A DNA stretch of 40,439 bases. Source: Pseudomonadota bacterium. GTDB taxonomy: Bacteria; Pseudomonadota; Alphaproteobacteria; Acetobacterales; Acetobacteraceae. How positions within the stretch are numbered: the stretch's first letter is position 1; each line of letters opens with the position of its first letter. The notes beneath the pieces are model-generated. The model was not told where the DNA came from. It made no database searches and was given only the letters and a program-made list of their open reading frames with translations. The stretch is from assembly GCA_019352115.1 (NCBI GenBank), contig JABBNW010000012.1, forward strand, positions 1 through 40,439. Reading direction: 5' to 3'. Both the position numbers and the translations under genes were made by a program. Positions 7,243 through 15,336 of the stretch are shown piece by piece.

Positions 7243-8778
7243 TCAGTCCTGCCGGATCGGCCGCAGCCCCCGGCCGAGGAATAGGTCCACCCGCCCCAAC
7301 ACGACGCCGCGATCCAGGATCGTCGCCGGCGGCAGCGGCGTCACGGATGCGAAATATCCGGCGAGGTTGCGCGCCGCCCCGGCGCCCGGCGCCAGCACGA
7401 GCAGCGTGCGCCCCGCGAACTGCGCGGCCGGCGCGTCGAAACCGAACTGCCGCGCGTCCGGGTTGAGGCAGATCACCCGCACCCCCGACCCCAGCGCATA
7501 GGCGATCTTGCCGCCGACCGACCAGCTCGGCACGCCCACCAGGGTGCCCGGCGCCAGCAGGCCGCGCGCCTTCAGTTGCGTGCGCAACGACGTCCAGTCG
7601 ATGCCGGCGAGGTCGGGATCGTGGCGCGCGAAGGCCGCGATCGCCGGGTGCATCCAGTCCAGCCGGATCTGCGTGCCGACGACGATGACGACAGCCACGG
7701 TCGCGATCGCGGTGCCGCTGATCCACCGCCGCACCGCGGCCAACCGCACCCGCGACGCCAGCGCGGCACCGAGCAGCGGGAACAGCATCAGGTAGCCGGG
7801 CGCGGCCCAATGGAACAGCACCCGGTCGCGCGACACCACCGCGATCAGCGCGAAGGCGAGGATCGGCGGGAAACCGAGGCACACCAGCAGCCAGCCCCGC
7901 CAGTCCGCCGGCCCGCGGCGCAACGCGGCGAAGAAGGCCAGCATCATCGGCGCCCAGATCCACGGCAGGACGAACAGCGCCTCCCCGCCCAGCACCACGA
8001 AGGCCTGCAGCGGGCGGAAGCGCAGGCCGAGCGCGCGATCGCCCTGGAAGGCGAACGAGGCCCAGTGATGCGTCGCGTTCCAGATCACGACCGGGGAGAA
8101 CACCGCGACCGCCAGCAGCCCCGCGACATAGGGCTCGGGCCGGGCCAGCCAGCGCCGGTGGACGGGGCTGGTCAGCAGATAGACGAACGCCCCGCCGATC
8201 GTGAGCACGGCGGTGTATTTCGAAAACAAGGCCAGGCCGGCGCAGAGCCCGGTTCCCACCCACCACAGGCTGCCCGCCCGCCCGCGCGCCGGCAGCGCGT
8301 GCACGAGGCAGAGCGCGGCGCCGAGCAGGGCGAGATCGAGCGGCCCGTCCGGCAGCACCCAGCTTGCGGTCGTCAGTCCGAAGACCGGCGACAGGGTCAG
8401 CGCCACCGCCGCCCACAGCCCCGCGCGCCGGTCGGCGACCGCGCTCCCGAGCCGGTACATAATCCACGTCGATAGCGCGAACGCCGCAATGAACGGCAAG
8501 CGCACGGCCAGCGGCGCGTCGGTGCCGAACAGATGCGCGCCCGCCCACTGCATCCACCACGATGCCGGCGGATGGTCGAAATAGCCGAGCCGGAAGCTGC
8601 GTCCGGTCGCGACCATGTAGGATTCGTCGATGCCGAGCCCGAGCGACCAGGCGAAGCCGATCCGCACCAGGCTCGCCGCCAGGATCAGCCAGAGGACGCA
8701 GGTGGATTCAGATGCGACCGGCCCCCCTGTCCGCGCGCGCGCGGACAGGGGGAGGGCGGCGACCTCAGGCTTCGACAA
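7243..8778 (-). CDS. GT39/ArnT-like membrane glycosyltransferase
   Basis: A 511-aa polytopic protein with about eleven membrane segments and a C-terminal soluble region. It belongs to the dolichyl-phosphate-mannose mannosyltransferase (PMT/ArnT, GT39) superfamily. These transfer sugars from a lipid-phosphate carrier to proteins or lipid A on the outer face of the inner membrane. The catalytic Asp-Glu pair is visible as GIDESY (D51-E52) in the first external loop, followed by YFDHPPASWW, another family hallmark. The acceptor is unknown. ATG 8778 overlaps the stop of the FAH-family gene by 14 nt, implying coupling. A 30-bp perfect palindrome lies in codons 9-19, before the first membrane helix. 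No better start exists between the palindrome and that helix. Confidence 0.82.
   Translation of the reverse strand: MSKPEVAALPLSARARTGGPVASESTCVLWLILAASLVRIGFAWSLGLGIDESYMVATGRSFRLGYFDHPPASWWMQWAGAHLFGTDAPLAVRLPFIAAFALSTWIMYRLGSAVADRRAGLWAAVALTLSPVFGLTTASWVLPDGPLDLALLGAALCLVHALPARGRAGSLWWVGTGLCAGLALFSKYTAVLTIGGAFVYLLTSPVHRRWLARPEPYVAGLLAVAVFSPVVIWNATHHWASFAFQGDRALGLRFRPLQAFVVLGGEALFVLPWIWAPMMLAFFAALRRGPADWRGWLLVCLGFPPILAFALIAVVSRDRVLFHWAAPGYLMLFPLLGAALASRVRLAAVRRWISGTAIATVAVVIVVGTQIRLDWMHPAIAAFARHDPDLAGIDWTSLRTQLKARGLLAPGTLVGVPSWSVGGKIAYALGSGVRVICLNPDARQFGFDAPAAQFAGRTLLVLAPGAGAARNLAGYFASVTPLPPATILDRGVVLGRVDLFLGRGLRPIRQD
8723..8752. repeat. 30-bp perfect palindrome inside the GT39 5' end
   Basis: Bases 8723-8737 (CCCCCTGTCCGCGCG) are the exact reverse complement of 8738-8752. 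In RNA this would be an extremely stable GC stem, and on DNA it has an alternating CG core. It lies about 13 nt beyond the FAH-family stop codon, inside the first codons of the glycosyltransferase. No T-run follows, so if it stops transcription it is not a classical intrinsic terminator. Confidence 0.85.
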
Positions 8779-9610
8779 CGCGCTGGGTCTGCACGCCGAG
8801 GCCTTCGACCGACAGGCGCATCACGTTGCCGGGGCGCAGGAACACGGGCTCCGGCTTCTTGCCCATGCCGACGCCGGGGGGCGTGCCGGTGGCGATCACG
8901 TCGCCGGCGTGCAGGGTGATGAAATGGCTGACATAGCTGACGATCTTGCGCACGCCGAAGATCATGGTGGCGGTGGTGCCGTCCTGCATGCGCACGCCGT
9001 CGACCTCGGTCCAGAGACGCAGGTTCTGCGGGTCCGGGACCTCGTCGCGCGTCACCATCCAGGGGCCGGTCGGGCCGAAGGTGTCGCAGCCCTTGCCCTT
9101 GTCCCAGGTGCCGCCGCGTTCGATCTGGTATTCGCGCTCGCTGACATCGTTGCAGACGCAATAGCCGGCGACGTGGTCCATCGCCGCGTGCTCCGGCACG
9201 TAGCGCGCCGTCTTGCCGATGACGATGCCGAGTTCCACTTCCCAGTCGAGCTTCGTCGACCCGCGCGGCAGGCGCACGTCGTCGGAGGGGCCGGCGAAGG
9301 CGCCGAGGGATTTCAGGAACACGATCGGTTCCTTGGGCACCGCCGCGCCGGTTTCGGCGGCGTGGTCGGCGTAGTTCAGGCCGATGCAGACATAGTTGAC
9401 GGGGCGGACGACGCAGGGGCCGATGCGCGGGTTGCCGGTGACCTTGGGCAAGGTGGCCGGGTCGATGCCGCGCAGCATGTCGAGCGCGGCATCCGACAGC
9501 GCGAAGCCGTCGATGTCGCGCAGCACCGCCGCGAGGCAGCGGATGTCGCCGGCAGCGTCGAGCAGCGCGGGTTTCTCGGCGCCCGCGGGGCCGTAGCGGA
9601 GCAGTTTCAT
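8765..9610 (-). CDS. Fumarylacetoacetate hydrolase-family protein, possible 2,4-diketo-3-deoxy-L-fuconate hydrolase
   Basis: A 281-aa FAH-fold enzyme that breaks C-C bonds of beta-diketo acids using a divalent metal. The metal ligands are E124 and E126 in DWEVELGIVIG and D155 in CVCNDVSERE. The segment VNYVCIGLNYADHAAETG and the C-terminal GDVIATGTPPGVG are classic. The neighbouring SDR resembles 2-keto-3-deoxy-L-fuconate 4-dehydrogenase. This makes the hydrolase step that yields pyruvate and L-lactate in the oxidative L-fucose/L-rhamnose route the best guess; ureidoglycolate lyase-like or aromatic meta-cleavage activity are alternatives. A GGGAG lies 8 nt before the ATG. It is followed directly by the overlapping GT39 gene. 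Confidence 0.85.
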   Translation of the reverse strand: MKLLRYGPAGAEKPALLDAAGDIRCLAAVLRDIDGFALSDAALDMLRGIDPATLPKVTGNPRIGPCVVRPVNYVCIGLNYADHAAETGAAVPKEPIVFLKSLGAFAGPSDDVRLPRGSTKLDWEVELGIVIGKTARYVPEHAAMDHVAGYCVCNDVSEREYQIERGGTWDKGKGCDTFGPTGPWMVTRDEVPDPQNLRLWTEVDGVRMQDGTTATMIFGVRKIVSYVSHFITLHAGDVIATGTPPGVGMGKKPEPVFLRPGNVMRLSVEGLGVQTQRVVEA

Positions 9611-9660
9611 TCGGTTTCTCCCTGGTGGTGTCGGATCGGTTGCGGCGACGGCGGGGTTCG

Positions 9661-10410
9661 TTACAGGGTCATGCCGCCGTCGATCACCACCGCCTGGCCG
9701 GTGATGAAGCCGGCGGCGTCGGACGCGAGATAGACCGCGAGCGCCGCGATTTCCTCCGCGGTGCCGAGCCGGCCCATCGGCTGGCGGGTGACGAAGGCGG
9801 CGCGGGCGGCATCGATCGAGCCCGCCTCGGCGGCGTTCACGGCGATGCGCTCATCGAGGCTCGGCGTCGCCACCGTGCCGGGGCAGATGCAGTTGCAGCG
9901 CACGCCGCGCGCCACGTAGTCCGCCGCGACCGCTTTCGTGAGCCCGATGACGGCGGCCTTGCTGGCGCCGTACAGTGCACGGTTGGGCACGCCCTTCACG
10001 CTGCTCGCGACCGAGGCGATGTTGACGATGGCGCCATTGCCGCGCGCCAGCATGCCCGGCAGGAACGCGCGCATCGTGCGGAACATCGCACGGACATTGA
10101 GGTCGAAGGCGAAAGTGAATTCGTCCTCGGTGGCATCGAGGATGCTGCCCTGGTGGACGAAGCCGGCGCAGTTGCAAAGGATGTCGATCGGGCCGGCGGC
10201 GGCGGCGGCCGCCGCGATCGCCTCGGGGCGCAGCACATCGAGCGCGGCGGTGCGGATCGGCCCGCCCGCGAGGTCGCGCAGCTTGGCGGCATCGAGGTCG
10301 GTGGCGATCACGCCGGCGCCCTCGGCGGCAAGCGCGCGGGCGATGGCGCGGCCGATCCCCTGCCCGGCGGCGGTGACGAAGGCGGTCTTGTTGGCGAGCG
10401 TGGAGCCCAT
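9661..10410 (-). CDS. SDR dehydrogenase, possible 2-keto-3-deoxy-L-fuconate 4-dehydrogenase
   Basis: A 249-aa classical short-chain dehydrogenase. The Rossmann glycine motif is TAAGQGIG (13-20) and acidic residues after strand two (ATDLD) predict NAD preference. The catalytic residues are S133, Y147 and K151. The stretch VPNRALYGASKAAVIGLTKA and the CICPGTVATPSL loop resemble the L-KDR/BDH2-like group that oxidises 2-keto-3-deoxy-L-fuconate or 3-hydroxybutyrate. The adjacent FAH hydrolase favours the sugar-acid substrate, which I hold as inference. It is first in a three-gene minus-strand operon and faces the chemotaxis operon across 178 bp. No fucose dehydrogenase, lactonase or dehydratase is in the window. 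Confidence 0.88.
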   Translation of the reverse strand: MGSTLANKTAFVTAAGQGIGRAIARALAAEGAGVIATDLDAAKLRDLAGGPIRTAALDVLRPEAIAAAAAAAGPIDILCNCAGFVHQGSILDATEDEFTFAFDLNVRAMFRTMRAFLPGMLARGNGAIVNIASVASSVKGVPNRALYGASKAAVIGLTKAVAADYVARGVRCNCICPGTVATPSLDERIAVNAAEAGSIDAARAAFVTRQPMGRLGTAEEIAALAVYLASDAAGFITGQAVVIDGGMTL

Positions 10411-10588
10411 GGCGACGGCACCTGTCCTTTGGAGGCCCCCGCGCTTTGCCCCCTCCGGCCGGCTTCTGCAAGGGGCCGGGGCCTACGTCCGCATGTAAGC
10501 CGCCGACGCGCCATGCCGGCGGGGTTTACCCTTTCTTGGTGGTTCCCCGCGCAGCATCGCCCGACCCGAAGCCCAACGAGGACGCGCG

Positions 10589-13327
10589 ATGGACGACCTG
10601 CTCGCCGAATTCCTGACCGAGACGAACGAGAACATCGCCGAACTCGACGTGGCGCTGGTCCGGCTCGAAACCACGCCGGAGGACGCGGAGACTTTGTCCG
10701 GCATTTTCCGTCTGGTGCATACGATCAAGGGCACCTGCGGCTTCCTCGGCCTGCCGCGGCTCGAAAAAGTCGCGCATGCGGGCGAGAACGTGCTGAGCCG
10801 GATGCGCGACGGCAGCCTGCGCGCCACCCCGCCCCTGGTGAGCCTGGTGCTGGAGGGGCTGGACCGGATCAAGCTGATCGTCGCCAATCTCGCCGCCACC
10901 GGCAGCGAGCAGACGGGCGACGACGGCCCCCTGATCGCCGCCCTGGATCGCGCCGCCGAAGGCGAGACGCCGGCGGCGGCCGAAAGCGCGATCCCGAGCG
11001 TCGCCCCCCCCGCAAGGGCCGTGGCCGCCGCGGCGCCAGCCCCGGAGCCGGTCGCCGCGATGGCGGAGGCGCCGGCGCCCGAAGCCGCCCAACCGCCCGC
11101 CGAGCCACCCGCCGAACCGCCCCCTGGCCCGCGGCCCGGCGCCGAAGCCGCCCCGCCCGCCGTCGGCGGGCCGGTGAGCGCCGCGCAGACCATCCGCGTC
11201 GGCGTCGACGTGCTCGACGACCTCATGACCCTCGTGAGCGAGCTCGTGCTCACCCGCAACCAGCTTCTGCAACTCGCCCGCACGCAGGAGAACAGCAACT
11301 TCACCGTGCCGTTGCAGCGCCTCTCGCACATCACCTCCGATCTGCAGGAAGGGGTGATGAAGACGCGCATGCAGCCGATCGGCAATGCCTGGAACAAGCT
11401 GCCGCGGGTGGTGCGCGACCTCGCGCACGAGCTCGGCAAGAAGATCGACCTCATCATGCTCGGCGCGGAGACCGAACTGGACCGGCAGGTGCTGGAGCTG
11501 ATCAAGGACCCGCTGACCCACATGGTCCGCAACTCGGCCGACCACGGGCTGGAATCCACCGTCGAACGCCGGGCCGCGGGCAAGCCGGACGCCGGCCGGA
11601 TCACCCTGACCGCGTTCCACGAAGGCGGCCACATCATCATCGAGATCGCCGACGACGGCCGCGGGCTGCCGGTCGATCGCATCCGCGCCAAGGTGCTCGC
11701 GCAGAACCTCGCCACCGAGGCCGAGCTGGCCGGCATGACCGAGATGCAGATCCAGCGCTTCATCTTCCGCGCCGGCTTCTCCACCGCCGCCGCCGTGACC
11801 GCCGTCTCCGGCCGCGGCGTCGGGATGGACGTGGTCCGCAGCAATATCGAGCGGATCGGCGGCACCATCGAGCTGCGCAGCGTCGCCGGCACCGGCACGA
11901 CGTTCACGATCAAGATCCCGCTCACCCTGGCGATCGTCTCCGCGCTGATCCTGGAAGCCGGCGGCGAGCGGTTCGCCATCCCGCAGACCAGCGTGGCCGA
12001 ACTGGTCCGCGCCCACAGCGCGGCGAGCAGCAAACCGGGCGGCGAACCGGCCGCCGGCGAGCCGACGGAGCAGGGGGGCGTGATCGAACGGATCAACGAC
12101 ACCCCGGTCCTGCGGCTGCGCGACCGCCTGCTGCCGCTCATCAGCCTGAAGGGCCTGCTGCGGCTCGACGGCGGCAGCACGGGCGGGGAGCCGCCGACCA
12201 TCGTCGTGACCCAGATCGGCGCGACCCTGCTCGGCCTGATCGTCGATCGCGTGTTCGACACCGAGGAGATCGTGGTCAAGCCGGTGGCGCCGATCCTGCG
12301 GCACGTGACGATGTTCAGCGGCAACACCATCCTGGGCGACGGGTCGGTCATCATGATCCTGGACCCGAGCGGCATCGCGCGCGCCACCGGCGCCGGCGCC
12401 CTCGAAAGCCGGGTCGGCGGGAATGCCCCGATCGAGGCGGCGCAACATTCGAACGAGCGCAGCGCGATCCTGCTGTTCCGCGCCGGCGATCCGAACGGGC
12501 CGCCGATGGCGGTGCCGCTCGCGCTGGTCTCGCGGCTTGAGGACATCCCGCGCGAACGGATCGAACGCTGCGGCGATGCGCTCGCCACCCAATATCGCGG
12601 CCGGCTGATGCCGCTGCTGGCGCTGTCGGGATCCGTCGATCCGGACCGCGCGCAGCATCCGGCGCTGGTGTTCGCCGACGGCGACCGCAGCATGGGGCTG
12701 CTGGTCGACGCGATCATCGATGTGGTGGAAGACAAGCTGGCGATCGAGCTGGGCGCCGTCCAGCCGGGCCTGCTCGGCACCGCCGTGATCAGCGGCCACG
12801 CGACCGACGTGATCGATATCGGCTACTGGCTCACCCGCGCCTTCGGCGACTGGTTCCGCCCGGATGCGGCGCGCGGCGCCCCGCCGCGGCTGCTCGCGGT
12901 GGAGGACAGCGACTTCTTCCGTGCCCTGTTGGTGCCGGCGCTCGCGGCTGCCGGGTTCGAGGTGGTGGCCGCCAGCTCGGCCGCCGAGGCGCTGCGTTTG
13001 CGCGATGCCGGCGAACGGTTCGCCGCCGTGGTGTCCGATATCGAGATGCCGGACATGAACGGGTTCGAACTGGCCCGCACCCTGCGCGCCGGCGGCCCCT
13101 GGGCGGGCCTGCCGCTGATCGCCCTGTCGGGCCGGGCGACGGCCGCCGACCGTGCCACCGCACTGGCCGCGGGGTTCACCGACCACGTGGCGAAATTCGA
13201 CCGCGACGCGCTGCTGGCCACCTTGCGCAGCGCGCTCGCCTCCTCCGATCCCACCAACGGGGCGGCGCACGGACGGCAGCCGCGGCCCGCCGCCACGCCA
13301 CGCCCCGGCAGGGAGTTCGCAGCATGA
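10589..13327 (+). CDS. cheA: Hybrid chemotaxis histidine kinase CheA with C-terminal receiver
   Basis: The 912-aa kinase begins with an Hpt (P1) domain whose phosphorylated histidine is H44 in LVHTIKGTCGFLG. A Pro/Ala-rich linker follows (about 105-195) where a P2 domain would be; no P2 is evident. Next come the P3 dimerisation helices and the HATPase domain (P4, about 270-445) with HMVRNSADHG, DDGRGLP, GRGVGMDVV and GTGTTF. Two CheW-like regions span about 446-600 and 618-755. A receiver domain (about 766-885) carries D817 in VVSDIEMPDMNG. CheA-receiver fusions head the Che1 operons of Rhodospirillum centenum and Azospirillum. The receiver may act as a phosphate sink or feedback element. The CheW gene overlaps its stop (ATGA). 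No receptor gene is adjacent. Confidence 0.95.
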   Translation: MDDLLAEFLTETNENIAELDVALVRLETTPEDAETLSGIFRLVHTIKGTCGFLGLPRLEKVAHAGENVLSRMRDGSLRATPPLVSLVLEGLDRIKLIVANLAATGSEQTGDDGPLIAALDRAAEGETPAAAESAIPSVAPPARAVAAAAPAPEPVAAMAEAPAPEAAQPPAEPPAEPPPGPRPGAEAAPPAVGGPVSAAQTIRVGVDVLDDLMTLVSELVLTRNQLLQLARTQENSNFTVPLQRLSHITSDLQEGVMKTRMQPIGNAWNKLPRVVRDLAHELGKKIDLIMLGAETELDRQVLELIKDPLTHMVRNSADHGLESTVERRAAGKPDAGRITLTAFHEGGHIIIEIADDGRGLPVDRIRAKVLAQNLATEAELAGMTEMQIQRFIFRAGFSTAAAVTAVSGRGVGMDVVRSNIERIGGTIELRSVAGTGTTFTIKIPLTLAIVSALILEAGGERFAIPQTSVAELVRAHSAASSKPGGEPAAGEPTEQGGVIERINDTPVLRLRDRLLPLISLKGLLRLDGGSTGGEPPTIVVTQIGATLLGLIVDRVFDTEEIVVKPVAPILRHVTMFSGNTILGDGSVIMILDPSGIARATGAGALESRVGGNAPIEAAQHSNERSAILLFRAGDPNGPPMAVPLALVSRLEDIPRERIERCGDALATQYRGRLMPLLALSGSVDPDRAQHPALVFADGDRSMGLLVDAIIDVVEDKLAIELGAVQPGLLGTAVISGHATDVIDIGYWLTRAFGDWFRPDAARGAPPRLLAVEDSDFFRALLVPALAAAGFEVVAASSAAEALRLRDAGERFAAVVSDIEMPDMNGFELARTLRAGGPWAGLPLIALSGRATAADRATALAAGFTDHVAKFDRDALLATLRSALASSDPTNGAAHGRQPRPAATPRPGREFAA

Positions 13328-13812
13328 ACGACACCGTCGCCGACCGGCGCCCCGCGGCACACGCCGCAGACGAGTCCCAGGGCGAGCGCCAGTTCCTGAC
13401 CCTGATCCTGGCAGGCCAGCTGTGCGGCATCCCGGTGCTCGCGGTGCGGGACGTGCTGGGCGACCAGGCGATCGCGCGCATCCCGCTCGCGCCGCCCGAC
13501 GTCGCCGGCAGCCTCAATCTGCGCGGGCGGATCGTGACCGCGATCGACCTGCGCCGGCGGCTGCGCCTGCCACCGGCCCCGCCGGGCACGCGGCGGATGT
13601 CGGTGGTCACCGAGCAGGGCGGCGAACTCTACGCCTTCCTGGTCGACCAGGTCGCGGAGGTGATGAACCTGCCGGCCAGCGCCTTCGAACACAGCCCACC
13701 GACCCTGCCCGCGGAATGGGCGGAGCATTGCCAGGGCGTCTATCGGCTGGAGGGCCGGCTGCTGGTCGTGCTCGACGTGGCCCGGCTGCTCGCCGTCGCC
13801 GTGCCGGCGTGA
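13324..13812 (+). CDS. cheW: Chemotaxis coupling protein CheW
   Basis: A 162-aa CheW scaffold that links receptors to CheA in the membrane-associated array. The CheW fold is evident in QFLTLILAGQLCGIPVLAVRD, then IARIPLAPPDVAGSLNLRG with RIVTAIDLRRRL, and LVDQVAEVMNLP. The conserved N-L-R-G after the proline-rich loop corresponds to the kinase/receptor-binding face. About 15 N-terminal residues are polar and probably disordered. Its ATG overlaps the cheA stop, so synthesis is stoichiometrically coupled. The next gene begins after 55 nt. Confidence 0.93.
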   Translation: MNDTVADRRPAAHAADESQGERQFLTLILAGQLCGIPVLAVRDVLGDQAIARIPLAPPDVAGSLNLRGRIVTAIDLRRRLRLPPAPPGTRRMSVVTEQGGELYAFLVDQVAEVMNLPASAFEHSPPTLPAEWAEHCQGVYRLEGRLLVVLDVARLLAVAVPA

Positions 13813-13867
13813 CCGGTCCGGCCATGATCCAGAGGCGTCCGCGGAAGGGAACCGGCACGGTGCGCGC

Positions 13868-14236
13868 ATGACCCGGAGCTGCCTGGTGGTCGATGACAGC
13901 CGCGTGGTGCGCAAGCTCGCCCGGCGCATCCTGGAGGCGAACGACTTCACCGTGACCGAGGCCGAGGACGGGGCCAAGGCGCTGGACGCCTGCCGCACCG
14001 CGCTGCCCGACGGGGTGCTGCTCGACTGGAACATGCCGATCATGAACGGGATCGAATTCCTGCGCGCACTGCGGGCGGAATTCGGCCCCGACCGTCCGGT
14101 GGTCCTGTTCTGCACCACCGAGACCGAAATGAGCTTCATCGCCCAGGCGCTGGAGGCGGGGGCGCAGGAATACATCATGAAGCCGTTCGATGCCGAAATC
14201 CTGCTCGGCAAGTTCGCCGAGGCCGGGCTCGCGTGA
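13868..14236 (+). CDS. cheY: CheY-type single-domain response regulator
   Basis: A 122-aa lone receiver with the full phosphorylation site: acidic pair D9-D10 in LVVDDSR, phospho-acceptor D53 in LLDWNMP, Thr at about 83 in FCTTETE and K105 in EYIMKPFD. LDWNMPIMNG is characteristic of CheY. It would carry the signal from CheA to the flagellar switch or another target. Its GTGA overlap with cheB keeps the order A-W-Y-B-R intact. Confidence 0.92.
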   Translation: MTRSCLVVDDSRVVRKLARRILEANDFTVTEAEDGAKALDACRTALPDGVLLDWNMPIMNGIEFLRALRAEFGPDRPVVLFCTTETEMSFIAQALEAGAQEYIMKPFDAEILLGKFAEAGLA

Positions 14237-15336
14237 CCCCCTCCTCCGTCGCGCCCTCGGCGCGGGTGATGATCTGCGACGATTCGGCGGTGATCCGCGG
14301 CGCCATCGCCCGCGCGCTGGAAGCCGATCCGACGATCCGGGTGGTCGCGCGCGCCGCCAACGGGCGCGACGCGGTCGAAAGCCTGCGGCGGGCCCCGGTC
14401 GACGTGATCGTGCTCGACATCGAAATGCCGGTGCTGGACGGGATCGCCGCGCTGCCGCTGCTGCTCGCGGTCGATCCGGGGGTGCGGATCGTCATGGCGT
14501 CCACGCTCACGACCCGCGGGGCGGATATCGCGCTGCGGGCGCTGCGGCTCGGGGCGGCGGACTATATCCCGAAGCCGTCGGCGATCGGGCCGCTCGGCGA
14601 CGCGCTGTTCCGCGACGAGCTGGTGGCGAAGGTGAAGGGGCTTGCCCGTCTGCGCCGGGCGGCCGCGGGCGGGGCGGCGGCGGGCGGGGGGGCGCCGCGC
14701 GCCGGCACGGGCTGCCCCCCTGCCCCCGCATCACGCCCGCCGCCCGCCCGCACCCCGCACCTGCTCGCCATCGGCAGTTCCACCGGCGGGCCGCAGGCGC
14801 TGCTCGCGCTCGTCGCCGGGCTTGGTCGGGACGTGGGGGTGCCGGTGGCCATCACGCAGCATATGCCGCCGGCCTTTACGGCCATGCTGGCGACGCACAT
14901 CACGGCGCTCGGCGGGCTGCCCTGCGCGGAAGCCGAAGACCAGGCGCCGCTGCTGCCGGGCCGCATCTACCTGGCCCCCGGCAACCGCCACCTCCTGATC
15001 GAGGCCGGCCCGACGGGGAGCCTGCGCACCCGGCTTTCCGACGCGCCGCCGGTGAATTATTGCCGGCCCGCGGTCGATCCCATGCTCGAAAGCGCCGCCG
15101 TCGCCGCCCAGGGGCGGGTGCTGGTCGCGATGCTCACCGGCATGGGCCACGACGGCCTGGCGGGCACGACCGCGGTGATCGCGGCCGGCGGCACTGCCGT
15201 CGCGCAGGATGAGGCCACCAGCGTCGTCTGGGGCATGCCCGGCGCCATCGCCCAGGCCGGGCTGTGTCACGCGGTCCTGCCGCTGCCGCGGTTGGCGCCG
15301 CGATTGCTCGAACTCCTGCGGAGCGGGCGGACGTGA
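14233..15336 (+). CDS. cheB: Chemotaxis methylesterase/glutamine deamidase CheB
   Basis: A 367-aa two-domain protein. The N-terminal receiver (about 10-130) has D62 in VLDIEMPVLDG. An Ala/Gly/Pro-rich linker of about 40 residues follows. The C-terminal methylesterase domain carries the catalytic triad S183 in IGSSTGGPQ, H210 in TQHMPP and D307 in GMGHDGLAG. CheB removes methyl groups from receptor glutamates for adaptation, so receptors must be encoded elsewhere. The GTG start overlaps the cheY stop. The linker DNA is nearly pure G/C and contains long C and G runs, a likely place for indels. Confidence 0.95.
   Translation: MTPSSVAPSARVMICDDSAVIRGAIARALEADPTIRVVARAANGRDAVESLRRAPVDVIVLDIEMPVLDGIAALPLLLAVDPGVRIVMASTLTTRGADIALRALRLGAADYIPKPSAIGPLGDALFRDELVAKVKGLARLRRAAAGGAAAGGGAPRAGTGCPPAPASRPPPARTPHLLAIGSSTGGPQALLALVAGLGRDVGVPVAITQHMPPAFTAMLATHITALGGLPCAEAEDQAPLLPGRIYLAPGNRHLLIEAGPTGSLRTRLSDAPPVNYCRPAVDPMLESAAVAAQGRVLVAMLTGMGHDGLAGTTAVIAAGGTAVAQDEATSVVWGMPGAIAQAGLCHAVLPLPRLAPRLLELLRSGRT

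Noticed and set aside
6707-8560. 617-codon minus-strand open frame overlapping vapBC and the glycosyltransferase
   Set aside because: It is an Arg/Ala/Gly-rich shadow frame of the GT39 gene and would run antisense through vapBC.
9625-12540. 971-codon plus-strand open frame spanning the SDR and cheA
   Set aside because: It is dominated by Arg/Ala/Pro-rich shadow sequence in the +1 frame of cheA and antisense to the SDR.
10483-13360. Two open frames of 765 and 944 codons opposite cheA
   Set aside because: Both are antisense shadows of cheA, with compositions (Ser/Arg- or Gly/Arg-rich) typical of GC-rich reverse frames.
14640-14760. Gly/Ala/Pro-rich stretch in cheB as a possible frameshift
   Set aside because: The reading frame stays open and the catalytic domain follows in frame, so it is best read as an interdomain linker.
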